Source of the DNA: Exiguobacterium sp. KRL4
Lineage (GTDB): Bacteria; Bacillota; Bacilli; Exiguobacteriales; Exiguobacteriaceae
DNA: 64,000 bases
Assembly (NCBI RefSeq): GCF_001870785.1
Contig: NZ_MOLV01000011.1
Location: 51,001-115,000, forward strand
Direction: 5' to 3'
Both the position numbers and the translations under genes were made by a program. This document shows positions 41,982-51,411 of the stretch, piece after piece (the stretch's first letter is position 1; each line of letters begins with the position of its first letter). The notes under the pieces were generated by a model. The model was not told the origin of the DNA. It worked only from the letters and a program-made list of their open reading frames with translations, and did not search any database.

Positions 41982-43625
41982 ATGACCCTTACGACAACCG
42001 ACTGGCGCAAATCCGCCGTCTACCAGATTTATCCGAAAAGTTTTTACAGTCCGGAAGGCACCGCGACCGGCACGCTCCGCGGTGTGACGGCAAAACTTGA
42101 TTACTTGGCGCAACTCGGTGTCGACTATCTCTGGCTGACACCGGTCTATGCGTCCCCGCAACGGGATAACGGCTATGATGTCAGTGACTACTACGCGATC
42201 GATCCGTCTTACGGGACAATGGCGGACTTTGATGAGTTGCTTGCTGAAGCGAACAAACGACAACTCTCCGTCATGATGGATATCGTCGTCAATCACTGTT
42301 CGACGGATCACGTCTGGTTTAAGCAGGGACGGCATCCGGAAAGTCCCTACCATGACTACTTCATCTGGCGCGATCAGCCAACCGATTGGGTGTCAAAATT
42401 CGGCGGACCGGCTTGGTCGTTTGATGACGTCGCCAATAAGTACTACCTGCACTTGTTTGACGAGACACAAGCCGATCTCAACTGGGAAAACCCGGCACTC
42501 CGGGAAGCCGTCTATCAGATGATGTGCTTCTGGCGCGACAAAGGAGTCCGCGGCTTCCGGCTCGATGTCATCAACTTGATTTCAAAAGACGGGTCTTTCC
42601 AAAATGATCCGACGGGAGACGGACGACAGTTTTATACGGACGGCCCCCATGTCCATGACTACCTGCAGGAAATGAATCGACGGGTATTTGACGGTCACGA
42701 CTTGATGACGGTCGGTGAGATGTCCTCGACGACACTCGATCACTGCTTACGTTACTCGAACACGAACGAGCAGGAACTCAAGATGACGTTCAACTTCCAT
42801 CATTTAAAGGTCGATTATCCGGATGGTCAAAAGTGGACGGCTGCCCCGTTCGACTTCTTAGAATTAAAACGGATTCTGTCAGACTGGCAGGTCGGGATGC
42901 AGGGGAGTGCCTGGAACGCCATCTTCTGGTGCAACCACGACCAACCCCGTGTCGTCAGCCGGTTTGGCGACGATACAGTCTATCGTGTCGAAAGTGCGAA
43001 GATGCTCGCGACGACATTACACGGACTGCAAGGCACGCCGTACATCTATCAAGGGGAAGAAATCGGGACACCGAATCCGGACTTCACTGATATGACCGAC
43101 TACCGGGATGTCGAGACGCTGAACGCTTATGCAGAAAAAGTCACTCAAGGCGAAGCAGAGGACCAGATTCTCGCTGCAATCCGTCAAAAATCACGTGATA
43201 ATGCGCGAACGCCGATGCAATGGGATGCCTCGACGCATGCCGGCTTCTCGACGGCGACACCATGGATTCCGATCGCTTCGAATCATGCGACGATCAATGT
43301 CGAAGCGGCACTCGCTGATCCTGACTCTGTGTTTTATCATTACCAAAAGTTGATTCAATTACGCAAACAGTATGATGTCTTGACGCACGGGAGTTACAGA
43401 CTGCTGACACCGGACGACCTTGCGCTTTGGGCGTACGAACGAACGACGGATGAAGAACAATTACTTGTCCTGTCGAACTTTTACGGTACGGCAGCTTCGT
43501 TCACGTTACCAAACGAGTGGCTGGACCATCAGGTATTGATTCAGAACTATCCCGATTTCTTGCATGAGGCGCAACAAGTCACGTTACGTCCTTACGAATC
43601 GGTCATGTTGTATAAGACGCTTTGA
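41982..43625 (+). CDS. treC: Trehalose-6-phosphate hydrolase (GH13)
   Basis: This 547-residue enzyme splits trehalose 6-phosphate into glucose and glucose 6-phosphate in the cytoplasm. GH13 motifs are DIVVNHCS, the nucleophile Asp in GFRLDVINLISKDG (about residue 200), the acid Glu in MTVGEMSST, and FWCNHDQPR. Oligo-1,6-glucosidases share this fold; the PTS partner directly upstream decides for TreC (TreA in B. subtilis). Confidence 0.93.
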   Translation: MTLTTTDWRKSAVYQIYPKSFYSPEGTATGTLRGVTAKLDYLAQLGVDYLWLTPVYASPQRDNGYDVSDYYAIDPSYGTMADFDELLAEANKRQLSVMMDIVVNHCSTDHVWFKQGRHPESPYHDYFIWRDQPTDWVSKFGGPAWSFDDVANKYYLHLFDETQADLNWENPALREAVYQMMCFWRDKGVRGFRLDVINLISKDGSFQNDPTGDGRQFYTDGPHVHDYLQEMNRRVFDGHDLMTVGEMSSTTLDHCLRYSNTNEQELKMTFNFHHLKVDYPDGQKWTAAPFDFLELKRILSDWQVGMQGSAWNAIFWCNHDQPRVVSRFGDDTVYRVESAKMLATTLHGLQGTPYIYQGEEIGTPNPDFTDMTDYRDVETLNAYAEKVTQGEAEDQILAAIRQKSRDNARTPMQWDASTHAGFSTATPWIPIASNHATINVEAALADPDSVFYHYQKLIQLRKQYDVLTHGSYRLLTPDDLALWAYERTTDEEQLLVLSNFYGTAASFTLPNEWLDHQVLIQNYPDFLHEAQQVTLRPYESVMLYKTL

Positions 43626-43630
43626 ATTTC

Positions 43631-43668
43631 AAAAACCCCGCATTCTCGACTGAGAGTGCGGGGTTTTT
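43631..43668 (+). terminator. Terminator of the tre operon
   Basis: AAAAACCCCGCA (43631-43642) pairs with TGCGGGGTTTTT (43657-43668), six bases past the treC stop. Confidence 0.92.
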
Positions 43669-43689
43669 TTGATTAACTTACTACGAGAC

Positions 43690-43866
43690 TCATCGATTCG
43701 CTTCCTCCCGTTTCAACTGTTCACGGAACAGCCGGGTTTCGGCAATGACGAAACCGGACAATCCAATCAATCCGATCAAGTTCGGGATTGCCATCAGTCC
43801 GTTAAGACATCGGAGATCGCCCAAACCATATTCAAGTTCGTCGTCATCCACATTTCAATCAACGTA
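43690..43866 (-). pseudogene. C-terminal remnant of an AGCS sodium:alanine symporter
   Basis: On the minus strand two adjoining frames read [14 protein letters not shown] and then [23 protein letters not shown], ending at a TGA (43690-43692) after KREEANR. The junction near 43804 lacks one base: TTAACGGA where TTAAACGGA would restore ...[12 protein letters not shown]. This is the conserved C-terminus of the amino acid carrier (AGCS/AlsT) family, which is about 480 residues long. Only about 55 codons survive, with no start or upstream domains, so the gene is dead. Confidence 0.8.
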
Positions 43867-43884
43867 TGAATCAGGCAATCAATT

Positions 43885-44691
43885 TTATTGATCGCCGGTC
43901 GGTAACGCTTGAGCGTCTTTCGCTTCTGCCGGCAATGCAATCGATTTAATCTCATTGAATTTCGAGAACGTCGAGGCATTTTTCATCGTGAATTCCGTTC
44001 CTTCTTCAATCTCAAATGCCATTTCCATGTCAAGCGTCTTCGGATAGTAGGTTTTTGCGTCATACGTCATCGAGTATTCCATCTTTTTGTAGTCGACCTG
44101 GTCCATGACATCTTTCATCTGCGCAAGCTGTCCCGACTGCTCGAGAGAATCCTTCATGAAGGCTTTCAATTGATCCCCTTTTAGATCAACATCGATTTGA
44201 TAGACATCGCCGTCTTTTTTCATCGTCCAGTTCTCTTTATATTTTTTCAGTAACTGTAAACTTTGTTCCGTCGATGCGGATGACTCCATGTTTTCTAACA
44301 TGTCACCGAGTTCGGATGTATCTTGTACTAACCACTGACCCGCTTGCGACATATACATCTTGTCATCAACGAGATATAGTTCCGTTTCCATATCGGTCCC
44401 GTCTTCTGCATTTTTCATCGTCATTTTTTGGTACATCGTCATCGGCTTTTGGATGATGTCTGCCGAAATCTGTTGACTGATCGGCATACCGCCAACTTCA
44501 GACATCATCTCACTGTCCATATGAAACGATTTTATGTCCTCCTGTGCGGCTGTAGCTTTTTTTAACAGCTCCGTATTCGACAGCTGGCTGGAATCAGTTG
44601 AAGCTCCACTGTTGTCGCCGGTCTGACTGCAGCCTGCTAAACCAATCGTTGCCGTGACAATCCCGATCGTCATCCATCTCATCTTCTTCAT
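43885..44691 (-). CDS. Lipoprotein of the DUF6612 type
   Basis: This 268-residue exported lipoprotein has the signal KKMRWMTIGIVTATIGLAGCSQ, with lipobox LAGC near residue 20. A polar Ser/Thr linker precedes a beta-rich domain with LLKKATAAQEDIKSFHMDSEM and YPKTLDMEMAF, typical of DUF6612 proteins (LolA/LppX-like curved sheet). The function is unknown. The ATG at 44691 was preferred over one six bases upstream because AGGAGG lies seven bases before it. Confidence 0.8.
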   Translation of the reverse strand: MKKMRWMTIGIVTATIGLAGCSQTGDNSGASTDSSQLSNTELLKKATAAQEDIKSFHMDSEMMSEVGGMPISQQISADIIQKPMTMYQKMTMKNAEDGTDMETELYLVDDKMYMSQAGQWLVQDTSELGDMLENMESSASTEQSLQLLKKYKENWTMKKDGDVYQIDVDLKGDQLKAFMKDSLEQSGQLAQMKDVMDQVDYKKMEYSMTYDAKTYYPKTLDMEMAFEIEEGTEFTMKNASTFSKFNEIKSIALPAEAKDAQALPTGDQ

Positions 44692-44823
44692 CGTCATTCC
44701 TCCTCTAAACGGATTATCTGTATTTACCCGCTCTCACTGGAAAATGTTTCAAATCCACATAGTACCTTATTACCGTTCTTCAAGTTTTCTACTCATTAAA
44801 TTGATATACGTTCTTCATGAAAA

Positions 44824-44851
44824 TTTACATCAGAAAAATGTTCATTTTACA
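44824..44851 (+). promoter_or_regulatory. Candidate PhoP-binding region upstream of alkaline phosphatase
   Basis: Two TTTACA hexamers start at 44824 and 44846, exactly 22 bp apart. That is twice the 11-bp period of Pho boxes built from TTAACA-like repeats. The intervening repeat is poor. Phosphate-starvation control is plausible for the gene that starts 76 bp downstream. Confidence 0.35.
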
Positions 44852-44926
44852 TTTGAACGCTACAGTTAGGTCTGTAGGTCGTACCCCATATCAACCAGTA
44901 CTCATTTTCCTAAAGGAGGAACACCC

Positions 44927-46285
44927 ATGAAATTGAAGCGAATCATTCCGATTATGGCGTTATCCACACTTTCCCTCAGCACGATGGTCTCGATGAGCGA
45001 TGCCGAGGCGAAGACGAAACAACCAAAATCACCAGAAATCCGTAACGTCATCTTTTTGATTGGTGACGGAATGGGTGTTTCTTATACGTCTGCCCACCGT
45101 TATCTGAAAAACGATCCATCGACGCCGATTGCTGAGAAAACAGCATTCGATCAATACCTTGTCGGTCAACAGATGACCTATCCGGAAGACCCGGAGCAAA
45201 ACATCACCGATTCGGCGTCTGCCGCGACGGCAATGTCGTCCGGTGTCAAAACATATAATGCGGCGATTGCTGTCGATAACGATAAATCAGAAGTCAAGAC
45301 CGTTCTCGAAGCTGCAAAAGAGCGCGGCAAATCGACGGGACTCGTCGCGACGTCCGAAATCACACACGCGACGCCGGCCTCATTCGGTGCGCATGATGAG
45401 AACCGCAAGAACATGAACGCCATCGCCGACGATTATTTCAAGGAGCGGGTCAACGGCAAACATAAAATTGACGTCCTGCTCGGCGGCGGGAAATCGAACT
45501 TTGTCCGTCCGGATGTCGATTTGACGAAATCGTTCAAGAAAGATGGTTACAGCTACGTCACGGATCTTGATCAAATGCAGGCGGATAAGAATAAACAGGT
45601 TCTTGGTCTGTTTGCGGATGGCGGACTGCCAAAACGAATCGACCGCGAGAACACCGTTCCGTCCCTCGAGCAGATGACGAACTCGGCCATCAAGCGTCTT
45701 GATTCGAACAAAAAAGGCTTTTTCCTAATGGTCGAAGGTAGCCAAATCGACTGGGCGGGTCACGATAACGACATCGTTGGGGCGATGAGCGAGATGGAAG
45801 ACTTCGAACGTGCCTTCAAAGCAGCGATCGCTTTCGCCAAAAAAGATAAACACACGCTCGTCGTCGCAACAGCCGACCATTCGACCGGTGGTTACTCAAT
45901 CGGAGCAGACGGCATCTACAACTGGTTCGCCGAGCCGATCAAAGCCGCGAAAAAGACGCCGGACTTCATGGCGGCAAAAATCATCGAGGGCGCGGATGTC
46001 CAGAAGACTTTGACGACGTACATCGACCAAAACCGACTCGCTTTGACGGAAGACGAGATCCAGTCGGTCTCACGTGCTGCGGAGTCGAAGAAATTACTCG
46101 ACGTTGATAATGCGATCGAAGCCATCTTCAATGAACGTTCACACACAGGCTGGACGACAGGTGGTCACACCGGTGAAGATGTCCCTGTCTATGCCTTTGG
46201 TCCAGCGAAAGAACGATTCGCCGGTCAAGTCGATAATACGGATCACGCCAAAATCATCTTCGACCTGTTGAAATCGAAGAAATAA
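44927..46285 (+). CDS. Secreted alkaline phosphatase (PhoA/PhoB family)
   Basis: This 452-residue phosphomonoesterase has a signal peptide (residues 1-28, KRIIPIMALSTLSLSTMVSMSDAEA). Metal-binding FLIGDGMG opens the fold (Asp near 47). The nucleophile serine sits in ITDSASAATAMSSG (about residue 95). THATPASFGAH, EGSQIDWAGHDND, ATADHSTGGYS and TTGGHTGEDVPVYAFGP supply zinc and magnesium ligands. It releases phosphate from organic esters outside the cell. AAAGGAGG precedes the ATG. The next gene follows after 11 nt, so the two are probably one operon. Confidence 0.93.
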   Translation: MKLKRIIPIMALSTLSLSTMVSMSDAEAKTKQPKSPEIRNVIFLIGDGMGVSYTSAHRYLKNDPSTPIAEKTAFDQYLVGQQMTYPEDPEQNITDSASAATAMSSGVKTYNAAIAVDNDKSEVKTVLEAAKERGKSTGLVATSEITHATPASFGAHDENRKNMNAIADDYFKERVNGKHKIDVLLGGGKSNFVRPDVDLTKSFKKDGYSYVTDLDQMQADKNKQVLGLFADGGLPKRIDRENTVPSLEQMTNSAIKRLDSNKKGFFLMVEGSQIDWAGHDNDIVGAMSEMEDFERAFKAAIAFAKKDKHTLVVATADHSTGGYSIGADGIYNWFAEPIKAAKKTPDFMAAKIIEGADVQKTLTTYIDQNRLALTEDEIQSVSRAAESKKLLDVDNAIEAIFNERSHTGWTTGGHTGEDVPVYAFGPAKERFAGQVDNTDHAKIIFDLLKSKK

Positions 46286-46296
46286 GGAGACTTTCC

Positions 46297-46950
46297 ATGA
46301 AACAGATACTTGCTGCCTTGATGCTCGGGACGATCCTTTCGGGTTGCGGCAATGCGCCAGACACCACACAAGAGAAGTCGTCAGAGAAATCGTCCCCGAA
46401 ACAGGAGACGCCGGTATCGATCGAAAAGTCTGCCGCTTACGTCCCGAACCCACAATTACCAGATGATCGCGAACTGACGACCGTCAACCAATCGGTATCT
46501 GACGATAAAGGTGAATTGACGTTAAAACAGATGGTCCAGCCCGACGTGACACGCACCATCGGACCGATTACGATGACGATTGAAGAGGTGAAGGTTTTTC
46601 ATGCCCGTCCGAGTTACGGGATGATCGACTTTTTCCATGGCTTTACCCATGAGGAATCATTCGACCTCGTCAAGACGCGTGTGACCATCACCAACACGGG
46701 TGACGAGCCGGTCACATTTAACCCTGTCGCCCATTTCAAACTCGACGCGAAGACCGAGAAGACGATCGAGGACGATGTCTATCTCGAGTCACTCGCGACG
46801 ACGTATGCGCCAGCCGAGACACGGACCGGTAACTTCGGTTTCATCATCGAACAACCGCTCGAGTCTGTTGAATTATTGACAAGTGACGTCCTGAACGAGA
46901 AACGCGACGTCATCGAAAAAGGCGTTTCGGTCTCAACCAAACTTAAGTGA
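46297..46950 (+). CDS. Lipoprotein with DUF4352-like domain
   Basis: This 217-residue protein has a lipoprotein signal (MKQILAALMLGTILSGCGN, Cys17), a charged linker rich in Lys, Ser and Glu, and a single immunoglobulin-like beta domain from about residue 85. That domain includes VTITNTGDEPVTFNPVAHFKL, the DUF4352/telomeric-repeat-like pattern. It is probably co-transcribed with the alkaline phosphatase 11 nt upstream. No enzymatic motif is seen. Confidence 0.78.
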   Translation: MKQILAALMLGTILSGCGNAPDTTQEKSSEKSSPKQETPVSIEKSAAYVPNPQLPDDRELTTVNQSVSDDKGELTLKQMVQPDVTRTIGPITMTIEEVKVFHARPSYGMIDFFHGFTHEESFDLVKTRVTITNTGDEPVTFNPVAHFKLDAKTEKTIEDDVYLESLATTYAPAETRTGNFGFIIEQPLESVELLTSDVLNEKRDVIEKGVSVSTKLK

Positions 46951-46962
46951 AAACAAAAAAAC

Positions 46963-46999
46963 AGGCAATCCATTCCGAATGATGCGGAAGGGATTGCCT
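46963..46999. terminator. Bidirectional terminator
   Basis: AGGCAATCC (46963-46971) pairs with GGATTGCCT (46991-46999), flanked by A- and T-runs. Its right arm overlaps the stop codon of the minus-strand GGDEF/EAL gene. Confidence 0.82.
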
Positions 47000-49640
47000 A
47001 TTTTTGATACAACGCCGGAATCTGTTCGTGCGGCATCGGACGACCGAAGTAATATCCCTGCATCCGTGAACATTCCAAACGATTGAGGACGTTGACCTGT
47101 TCCAGCGTCTCGACTCCTTCGGCGATGACTTCGAGCTCAAGCGATTTCGCTAAATGGATGATGGAAGAAATCATCGAGTAGCCGGTTGTTGCCGGCTGGA
47201 TTTTTTCGACGAACTCACGCGGAATCTTCAGTGTGTCAATCGGAAAATCCGCTAAACGGGATAAGGAAGAGTAGCCGGTTCCGAAGTCATCGATCGAAAT
47301 CGTAAAACCGAGCTCCTTCAGTCGGTTCATCGTCTCGACCGTCTCTTCGATATCTTCGACCGCCGAGACTTCCGTGATCTCGAGGTCGATTCGTTTCGGA
47401 TTAACCTTCGTTTCTTCCACTAAGCGGATCAGTGTCAGGACAAACGTTGGATGATGGAACTGTTGCATCGAGACATTCAATCCGACCTTCAGCATCAAGC
47501 CGTCATCTTCCCACCGTTTCGCTTGTAAAAACCCTTCACGTAATACCCATTCGCCCAGGCGAATGATCATCCCCGCTTCTTCTGCCATCGGAATGAAATC
47601 GTTTGGGGCAATCATCCCAAGTTCCGGATGATTCCAACGGATCAACCCTTCGACACCGACCATCCGGTACGTTACCGTATCGACTTGCGGTTGGTAATAC
47701 AAAATCAATTGGTCCGTTTCGATTGCGATCGGTAGCTCTGACTCCAGCCGCAGGCGGTACGATGCCTTCTCGGCAATATCTTCGAAAAAGACGATGGATT
47801 TACCGCCGCTTGACTTCGCTTGATACATCGCGAGGTCCGCCTGTTTCAACAAGGTCACGACATGTTTACCCGTAGTCCGTGGACAGCTGACGGCTCCGAT
47901 GCTTGGATTTGAGATCAGTTCGATTCCGTCAAGCGAATACGTCTTCTTTAAGCGGTCGAGCAACCGGGCCGTTCGATTTCGGCCCTGTTCGTCTGACATG
48001 ACCTTTCGCAGGATGACGGTGAACTCATCGCCGCCTTGACGAGCGACGATGTCCTCCGGTTCGACGGCTTCTGTCAGCCGCTGCACGACTTGAATCAACA
48101 GCTGATCACCCACGTGGTGTCCAAATGAATCATTGACGAGTTTAAAATCATCAAGGTCGATAAAGCAGAGAATGATCGTTTCATCCTCTTGTTCCCCTTC
48201 AACCAAATGGTGTAAGACTTCCTCAAAATACGTCCGGTTGATCGCTCCGGTCAAATGATCGTAATAGGCAAGACGGCGGATCTTCAATTCATTTTCGCGG
48301 ACGGTCGTAATGTCCTGACCAATCCCGTACATGCCGACGAAACGGTCCCGGACACGAATCGGGATGTTCGTCACATTCAGCAACACGTCCATTCCACTCG
48401 ATTTCCGAAAAATCGTCTCAAATTGATGGGCGGTCGTCTTATCGGTCGCTGCCTGTTGTTGTTCCATCAACTGACGGTATGACTTGCCGACTAACTCGTT
48501 TGCACTTTGCTCCGTCAATTTTTCAAACGACGGATTGGCACTCTCGATCCGTCCTTTCAGGTCAAGCGAATAAACCGCATCCGGATGATACGTGAACAAG
48601 GACTTGTAACGCTCTTCGCTTACTTCCAGTTCATCTGCCTTATGATGAATTTCCTCAATCAAGTCTTGATTGCTCAAGATCATCAAAATCTGCCGGATCA
48701 AAATCAAAAGAATCGTAATTGCACAACCGAGCATCAATCCTGTTAAGCCCTCATCCCGTCGCGCATACAACGCCATCGTCGAAAACAGGAGAATCACCAA
48801 CACATACGGTAGAAACAACTTTCCCAATTGCATCGTCCCACTCGAAAGTCTTTCCTGCCGCGGCTCTTCGGCGACCGGACTACCGATGTGTCCTGCGACA
48901 CCTATCATCAACAAGCCAAGGATGAATAACGGATCAATCAGCCGGACGGCTTCATTGCCGCTGACCGTCGTCATATAGACGAACATCGTATCCGCTCCGA
49001 CCTGAAGCAACAGACCGATAAACAAAAATTGAAACAACCGGAGACGTTGCTGCCACTCCCGTTTCTCAAACAGATAATAGATACTGATCATACAAAACAG
49101 CAACACGATGTCACACATCGGATACGCAAATGCTAAAATCACTTCCCCGCGTGACGCAAACGGTGTATCAAATAAAGGACGGATCAAAAAAAACCAACTG
49201 TAGGTGACTGCAACCGTCATGACGATCGCAATATCAAAAATAAAACTGATCAGCCGATTTTTCGTGACATGTCTGCGAATCAGATGTAAAAACGCCACTA
49301 AAAACCAAACGGATTGAAAAACATAAAAAATATCTGACACTCCCGGAAACGGGACCTCGACTTGACGGATATTCTCATACGACATCCAAATCAATTCGGC
49401 AATCAGATAACTTCCTGTCCCACACGCAAGATAAAGAAAAAACCGTCCTTCGTGTTGACGGAATTTTTGATGTGCCTGGAGCAGGAGAATTGTTGCCAGT
49501 AAGCAACCGATGATGGAAAATAGATTGTTTCCCAAAGCCGACAACGCCGGTCGGTCCTCTAAAAGAATGATCCAGAGGTAATAGATCGCGATGAAGATCA
49601 AGATACCCGGCAGATAATAAGATTTTTTAAGACTGATCAT
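46998..49640 (-). CDS. Membrane PAS-GGDEF-EAL c-di-GMP protein
   Basis: This 880-residue protein has about nine hydrophobic segments in residues 1-300, a PAS domain (about 340-460), GGDEF (465-620) and EAL (630-880). GGDEF is intact (ARQGGDEFTVI). The EAL signature is EGLIRW with the essential Glu kept. NVS, EITE, DDFGTGYSSL, KIP in place of KID, EGVET and QGYYFGRP follow. Both synthase and phosphodiesterase activity are possible. Start ATG at 49640 has AAGGAGGAAG; a frame extending 25 codons upstream is not supported. Confidence 0.88.
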   Translation of the reverse strand: MISLKKSYYLPGILIFIAIYYLWIILLEDRPALSALGNNLFSIIGCLLATILLLQAHQKFRQHEGRFFLYLACGTGSYLIAELIWMSYENIRQVEVPFPGVSDIFYVFQSVWFLVAFLHLIRRHVTKNRLISFIFDIAIVMTVAVTYSWFFLIRPLFDTPFASRGEVILAFAYPMCDIVLLFCMISIYYLFEKREWQQRLRLFQFLFIGLLLQVGADTMFVYMTTVSGNEAVRLIDPLFILGLLMIGVAGHIGSPVAEEPRQERLSSGTMQLGKLFLPYVLVILLFSTMALYARRDEGLTGLMLGCAITILLILIRQILMILSNQDLIEEIHHKADELEVSEERYKSLFTYHPDAVYSLDLKGRIESANPSFEKLTEQSANELVGKSYRQLMEQQQAATDKTTAHQFETIFRKSSGMDVLLNVTNIPIRVRDRFVGMYGIGQDITTVRENELKIRRLAYYDHLTGAINRTYFEEVLHHLVEGEQEDETIILCFIDLDDFKLVNDSFGHHVGDQLLIQVVQRLTEAVEPEDIVARQGGDEFTVILRKVMSDEQGRNRTARLLDRLKKTYSLDGIELISNPSIGAVSCPRTTGKHVVTLLKQADLAMYQAKSSGGKSIVFFEDIAEKASYRLRLESELPIAIETDQLILYYQPQVDTVTYRMVGVEGLIRWNHPELGMIAPNDFIPMAEEAGMIIRLGEWVLREGFLQAKRWEDDGLMLKVGLNVSMQQFHHPTFVLTLIRLVEETKVNPKRIDLEITEVSAVEDIEETVETMNRLKELGFTISIDDFGTGYSSLSRLADFPIDTLKIPREFVEKIQPATTGYSMISSIIHLAKSLELEVIAEGVETLEQVNVLNRLECSRMQGYYFGRPMPHEQIPALYQK

Positions 49641-49719
49641 GGCTCTTCCTCCTTCATGAAAAAGTCCTTCCCCTTCCATTAGGGATGGAGCCTTCAAAGT
49701 CCTGCACAACGACAAAAAA

Positions 49720-49748
49720 GAGACCTGCTTCTGCTAGAAACAGGTCTC
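49720..49748 (-). terminator. Terminator of the rib operon
   Basis: GAGACCTG (49720-49727) pairs with CAGGTCTC (49741-49748). A run of T follows on the minus strand. Confidence 0.85.
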
Positions 49749-49766
49749 AAGACTTACAGATTATCC

Positions 49767-50225
49767 TTAAATCGTCCGTAACAGATTTGCCATCTCAATC
49801 GCTGAAACGGCCGCTTCATATCCTTTGTTGCCTGCCTTCGTCCCCGCCCGTTCAACAGCTTGTTCAATCGAATCGGTGGTCAGGACGCCGAAGATGATCG
49901 GTATGCCTGTCTCACGTGACGCAGTCGCAACACCTTTCGCGACTTCATTGCAGACATAATCATAATGCGACGTCGCCCCACGAATGACGGCACCAAGCGT
50001 GATGATCGCATCGTAGTTGCCGCTTTTCGCAAGCTTCTCCGCGACGAGCGGAATCTCAAACGCACCCGGCACCCACGCCGTATCGACCGCGTCGGCCGCG
50101 ACACCATGTCGACGGAATGCGTCATTTGCGCCTCCGACTAATTTTGATGTGATCAATTCATTGAATCGTGCCGCGACGATTGCGACGCGTAGTCCCTCGC
50201 CTGTTAAAAATCCTTCGAATACCAT
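49767..50225 (-). CDS. ribH: 6,7-dimethyl-8-ribityllumazine synthase
   Basis: This 152-residue enzyme condenses the dihydroxybutanone phosphate and ribityl-pyrimidine intermediates of riboflavin synthesis. Motifs are [23 protein letters not shown], and [23 protein letters not shown] with the catalytic His. The ATG at 50225 has an AAGGAGG box. An in-frame extension into the ribBA 3' end is not real. It is the last gene of the operon. Confidence 0.95.
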   Translation of the reverse strand: MVFEGFLTGEGLRVAIVAARFNELITSKLVGGANDAFRRHGVAADAVDTAWVPGAFEIPLVAEKLAKSGNYDAIITLGAVIRGATSHYDYVCNEVAKGVATASRETGIPIIFGVLTTDSIEQAVERAGTKAGNKGYEAAVSAIEMANLLRTI

Positions 50226-50226
50226 G

Positions 50227-51411
50227 TTATTGTCCTCCTTGGATGTCGAGCAAGTGCCCGAGTTTCGTTTGTTTGGTTTGCAGATAATGTTTGTTTTCCG
50301 GAACCGGTGCGATTTCAAGCGGCACCCGTTCGAGTACTGTGATGCCGTATTGTTCAAGCGCTTGTTGCTTATCCGGGTTATTCGTCATCAAGCGGATCTT
50401 CGTCACACCTAAATCATGTAACATCGCGGCTGCGACTTTGTAGTCGCGTAAGTCCGTCGCATATCCGAGCGCGTGATTCGCTTCGACCGTATCGAGCCCC
50501 TGCTCCTGCAACTCATAGGCTTTGAGTTTCGCCATCAAGCCGATGCCCCGCCCTTCCTGTCGCAAATACAGGACGGCGCCTCCTTCTTGACCGATTCGTT
50601 CGAGGGCGGCGTCGAGTTGTGGTCCACAATCACAGCGTTTGGAGCCAAAGACGTCTCTCGTCAGACATTCCGAATGAAGCCGGACGAGCATGCCATCCTC
50701 TGCCTCACCGGACAAGACGGTGACGTGTTCCTTCGCATCCGGAGTCGTGTAACCAAGCATCCGAAATGCCCCATGATCCGCCGGCAGCAAGACGGCCGCT
50801 TCGCGTCGGACCGGACGTTCCAGGTAAGAAACAAGCGCGTCGATCGTAATCATCTTCAGTCCATGGACTTCTTTATACGTCAGCAAATCGTCAACACGTG
50901 CCATCGTCCCGTCCTCTAAGATGATTTCACAAATGACGGCCGCTTCTGCGCTTCCCGCGAGTCGTGCCAAGTCAACACCAGCTTCTGTATGACCACGCCG
51001 TTCGCGGACACCGCCTTCTTTTGCGATCAAGGGAAAGATATGCCCCGGTCGTTTGAATTGACCGGATCGATCCGTCAGCATCCGTTGGATCGTCAACGCG
51101 CGTTCCGCCGCACTGATACCGGTCTTCGCCTCTTCGTGGTCGATACTGATGGTAAAGGCTGTTCCATGCGGATCGGTATTGACGTCCGTCATCGGATTCA
51201 GTTCCAATCGTTTTGCCAGTTGCGGACTGACCGGTACACAGACAAGTCCTTTGCCGTAGGTGATCATGAAGTTGATTTGTTCCGGTGTCGCGTGTTCCGC
51301 GAGGAGAATCAAGTCGCCTTCATTCTCCCGATTTTCGTCGTCACAGACGATAATCGGACGTCCTTGTTTTAACTCTTCAATGGCTTCTTCTATGAGATCA
51401 AATCCGTTCAT
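50227..51411 (-). CDS. ribBA: Bifunctional 3,4-DHBP synthase / GTP cyclohydrolase II
   Basis: This 394-residue protein has RibB (residues 1-200; [34 protein letters not shown]) and RibA (200-394; [24 protein letters not shown] with three zinc cysteines, [10 protein letters not shown]). It supplies both precursors of the lumazine. ATG at 51411 overlaps the ribE stop as ATGA and has GGAGG upstream. A longer frame to 51648 runs through ribE. Confidence 0.95.
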   Translation of the reverse strand: MNGFDLIEEAIEELKQGRPIIVCDDENRENEGDLILLAEHATPEQINFMITYGKGLVCVPVSPQLAKRLELNPMTDVNTDPHGTAFTISIDHEEAKTGISAAERALTIQRMLTDRSGQFKRPGHIFPLIAKEGGVRERRGHTEAGVDLARLAGSAEAAVICEIILEDGTMARVDDLLTYKEVHGLKMITIDALVSYLERPVRREAAVLLPADHGAFRMLGYTTPDAKEHVTVLSGEAEDGMLVRLHSECLTRDVFGSKRCDCGPQLDAALERIGQEGGAVLYLRQEGRGIGLMAKLKAYELQEQGLDTVEANHALGYATDLRDYKVAAAMLHDLGVTKIRLMTNNPDKQQALEQYGITVLERVPLEIAPVPENKHYLQTKQTKLGHLLDIQGGQ

